NCBI GenBank assembly: GCA_964450725.1
Contig: CAYVGO010000004.1
Location: 1 to 64,000, forward strand
DNA from: CAYVGO01 sp964450725
GTDB taxonomy: Bacteria > Bacteroidota > Bacteroidia > Bacteroidales > UBA932
Direction: 5' to 3'
Length of the DNA: 64,000 nt
Part shown: positions 63,456 to 64,000 of the stretch, piece by piece
Layout of the letters: each line of letters begins with the position of its first letter
How positions within the stretch are numbered: position 1 is the first letter of the stretch
Notes under the pieces: generated by a model
The model's database searches: none
What the model was told of the DNA's origin: nothing
The model's input: only the letters and a program-made list of their open reading frames with translations
Program-made: the position numbers and the translations under genes

Positions 63456-64000
63456 AAGAGTTTGAAAATCTTCGTTTGGTGGGAGGAACGGCATTGGCGT
63501 TGCACATAGGTCATCGTCATTCAATAGATTTAGATTTGTTTGGAAAGTTCAATTTATCTCATAACGAAGTCAAACAAACCATAGAAAAAGAAAAGATAAA
63601 TCTTGTTTTGAATTATGAAACAAATTCGATTTATTCATGTATTTGTGATGGCATTAAAGTTGATATTGTAAATTATCCTATAGCGTGGTTTAGCAGTCCA
63701 ATCATTGAAGGTGGGATTCAATTAGCATCTCTTGAAGATATTGTTGCCATGAAACTCAAAGCCGTAGCAGACAGAGGATCAAAGAAAGATTTTATTGACA
63801 TCTATTTTTTATTAAACTATTTTTCAATGGAAGAAATGTTGCAGTTATTCAATAAAAAATTTCCTGAAATTGCGTTATTTATGGTGGTGAAAAGTTTGAC
63901 CTATTTTATTGATGCAGAAGAACAAGTTATGCCAAAAATGTTTATTCCAACTTCGTGGGAAGCAGTGAAGGAAAAACTTTGTGAAGAAATCAGGAAAGTG
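63392..64000 (+). CDS. AbiEii/AbiGii-family nucleotidyltransferase toxin, cut by the window end
   Basis: 203 codons with no stop before 64000. The start at 63392 gives MLQTFTVDATTMALLRKIQS, which fits the usual start of this family; an ATG at 63425 would be shorter. The catalytic motif is GGTALALHIGHRHSIDLDLF: Gly31-Gly32-Thr33 with Asp46 and Asp48. Then comes KLKAVADRGSKKDFIDIYFLL, the conserved basic/Asp segment. AbiEii toxins transfer nucleotides to targets such as tRNA; the target here is unknown. Its start lies inside the DUF6922 gene. The dead gene at 4648-5048 is a member of the same superfamily. Confidence 0.85.
   Translation, partial: MLQTFTVDATTMALLRKIQSIKEFENLRLVGGTALALHIGHRHSIDLDLFGKFNLSHNEVKQTIEKEKINLVLNYETNSIYSCICDGIKVDIVNYPIAWFSSPIIEGGIQLASLEDIVAMKLKAVADRGSKKDFIDIYFLLNYFSMEEMLQLFNKKFPEIALFMVVKSLTYFIDAEEQVMPKMFIPTSWEAVKEKLCEEIRKV

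Overview
The window is AT-rich chromosomal DNA of an anaerobic or microaerophilic member of the Bacteroidota, most likely order Bacteroidales. Evidence for this: SusC/SusD and BACON proteins, an ECF sigma/FecR pair, type IX secretion components (PorP/SprF-like, PorE-like, a C-terminal sorting domain), a GldF-like permease, Na+-pumping NQR and oxaloacetate decarboxylase, and promoters of the Bacteroidota type (TAnnTTTG at -7, TTTG about 19-20 bases upstream). A run of exactly 100 N at 11419-11518 shows that this is a draft scaffold. The genus cannot be named from the sequence alone.

Layout. 1-4.6 kb: 42-bp tandem repeats, a PCMD-type lipoprotein with a beta-barrel protein, radA and tRNA-Asp. 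4.6-6.7 kb: an accessory patch with a decayed AbiE-type toxin-antitoxin pair, a GC-richer flavodoxin/ferredoxin gene (EFR1 type) and, beyond it, a second remnant of the same antitoxin family. 6.7-10.1 kb: oadG-oadA-oadB, a Na+-exporting oxaloacetate decarboxylase. 10.1-19.7 kb: folC (cut by the gap), an M28 peptidase, then a leftward operon (endonuclease/phosphatase-fold protein, rpoN, TonB-like, folK), a regular array of nine 21-22-bp repeats, an HU-like protein, a sulfatase and a beta-carbonic anhydrase. 20-23.2 kb: a PorP/SprF-PorE-like pair of the type IX secretion system. 23.3-29.3 kb: nqrABCDEF. 29.4-37.8 kb: ankyrin protein, mnmH, a minimal sorting-domain protein, thioesterase, gldF-like, SpoIID-like, lpxB, and divergent alaS. 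37.8-43.8 kb: FG-GAP protein, AraC-like regulator, Rpn-type nuclease, recQ.

43.8-54.5 kb is a polysaccharide utilisation locus: ECF sigma, Fic, FecR anti-sigma, SusC with an STN signalling domain, SusD, and a BACON-GH16 lipoprotein. SusC is predicted both to import glycan and to signal its presence through FecR to the sigma factor, while the GH16 enzyme cuts the glycan at the surface. A Fic gene sits between the sigma and anti-sigma genes.

54.6-64 kb is more accessory: a DUF4143 ATPase, a stand-alone C-terminal half of a 2-hydroxyacyl-CoA dehydratase activase protein, sufS, a REP-associated tyrosine transposase bounded by direct repeats and hairpins, proC, and two consecutive toxin-antitoxin-like modules (DUF3791/DUF3990 and DUF6922/AbiEii). 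The last gene runs off the window and belongs to the same toxin superfamily as the dead gene at 4.6-5.0 kb.

The most unusual structures are the 22-bp phased array (16354-16549), the hairpin that encloses the susC start codon (46609-46642), the terminator whose loop and tail form the folC promoter (10074-10119), the Fic insertion into the sigma/anti-sigma operon, and the repeated toxin-antitoxin debris around the EFR1 gene.
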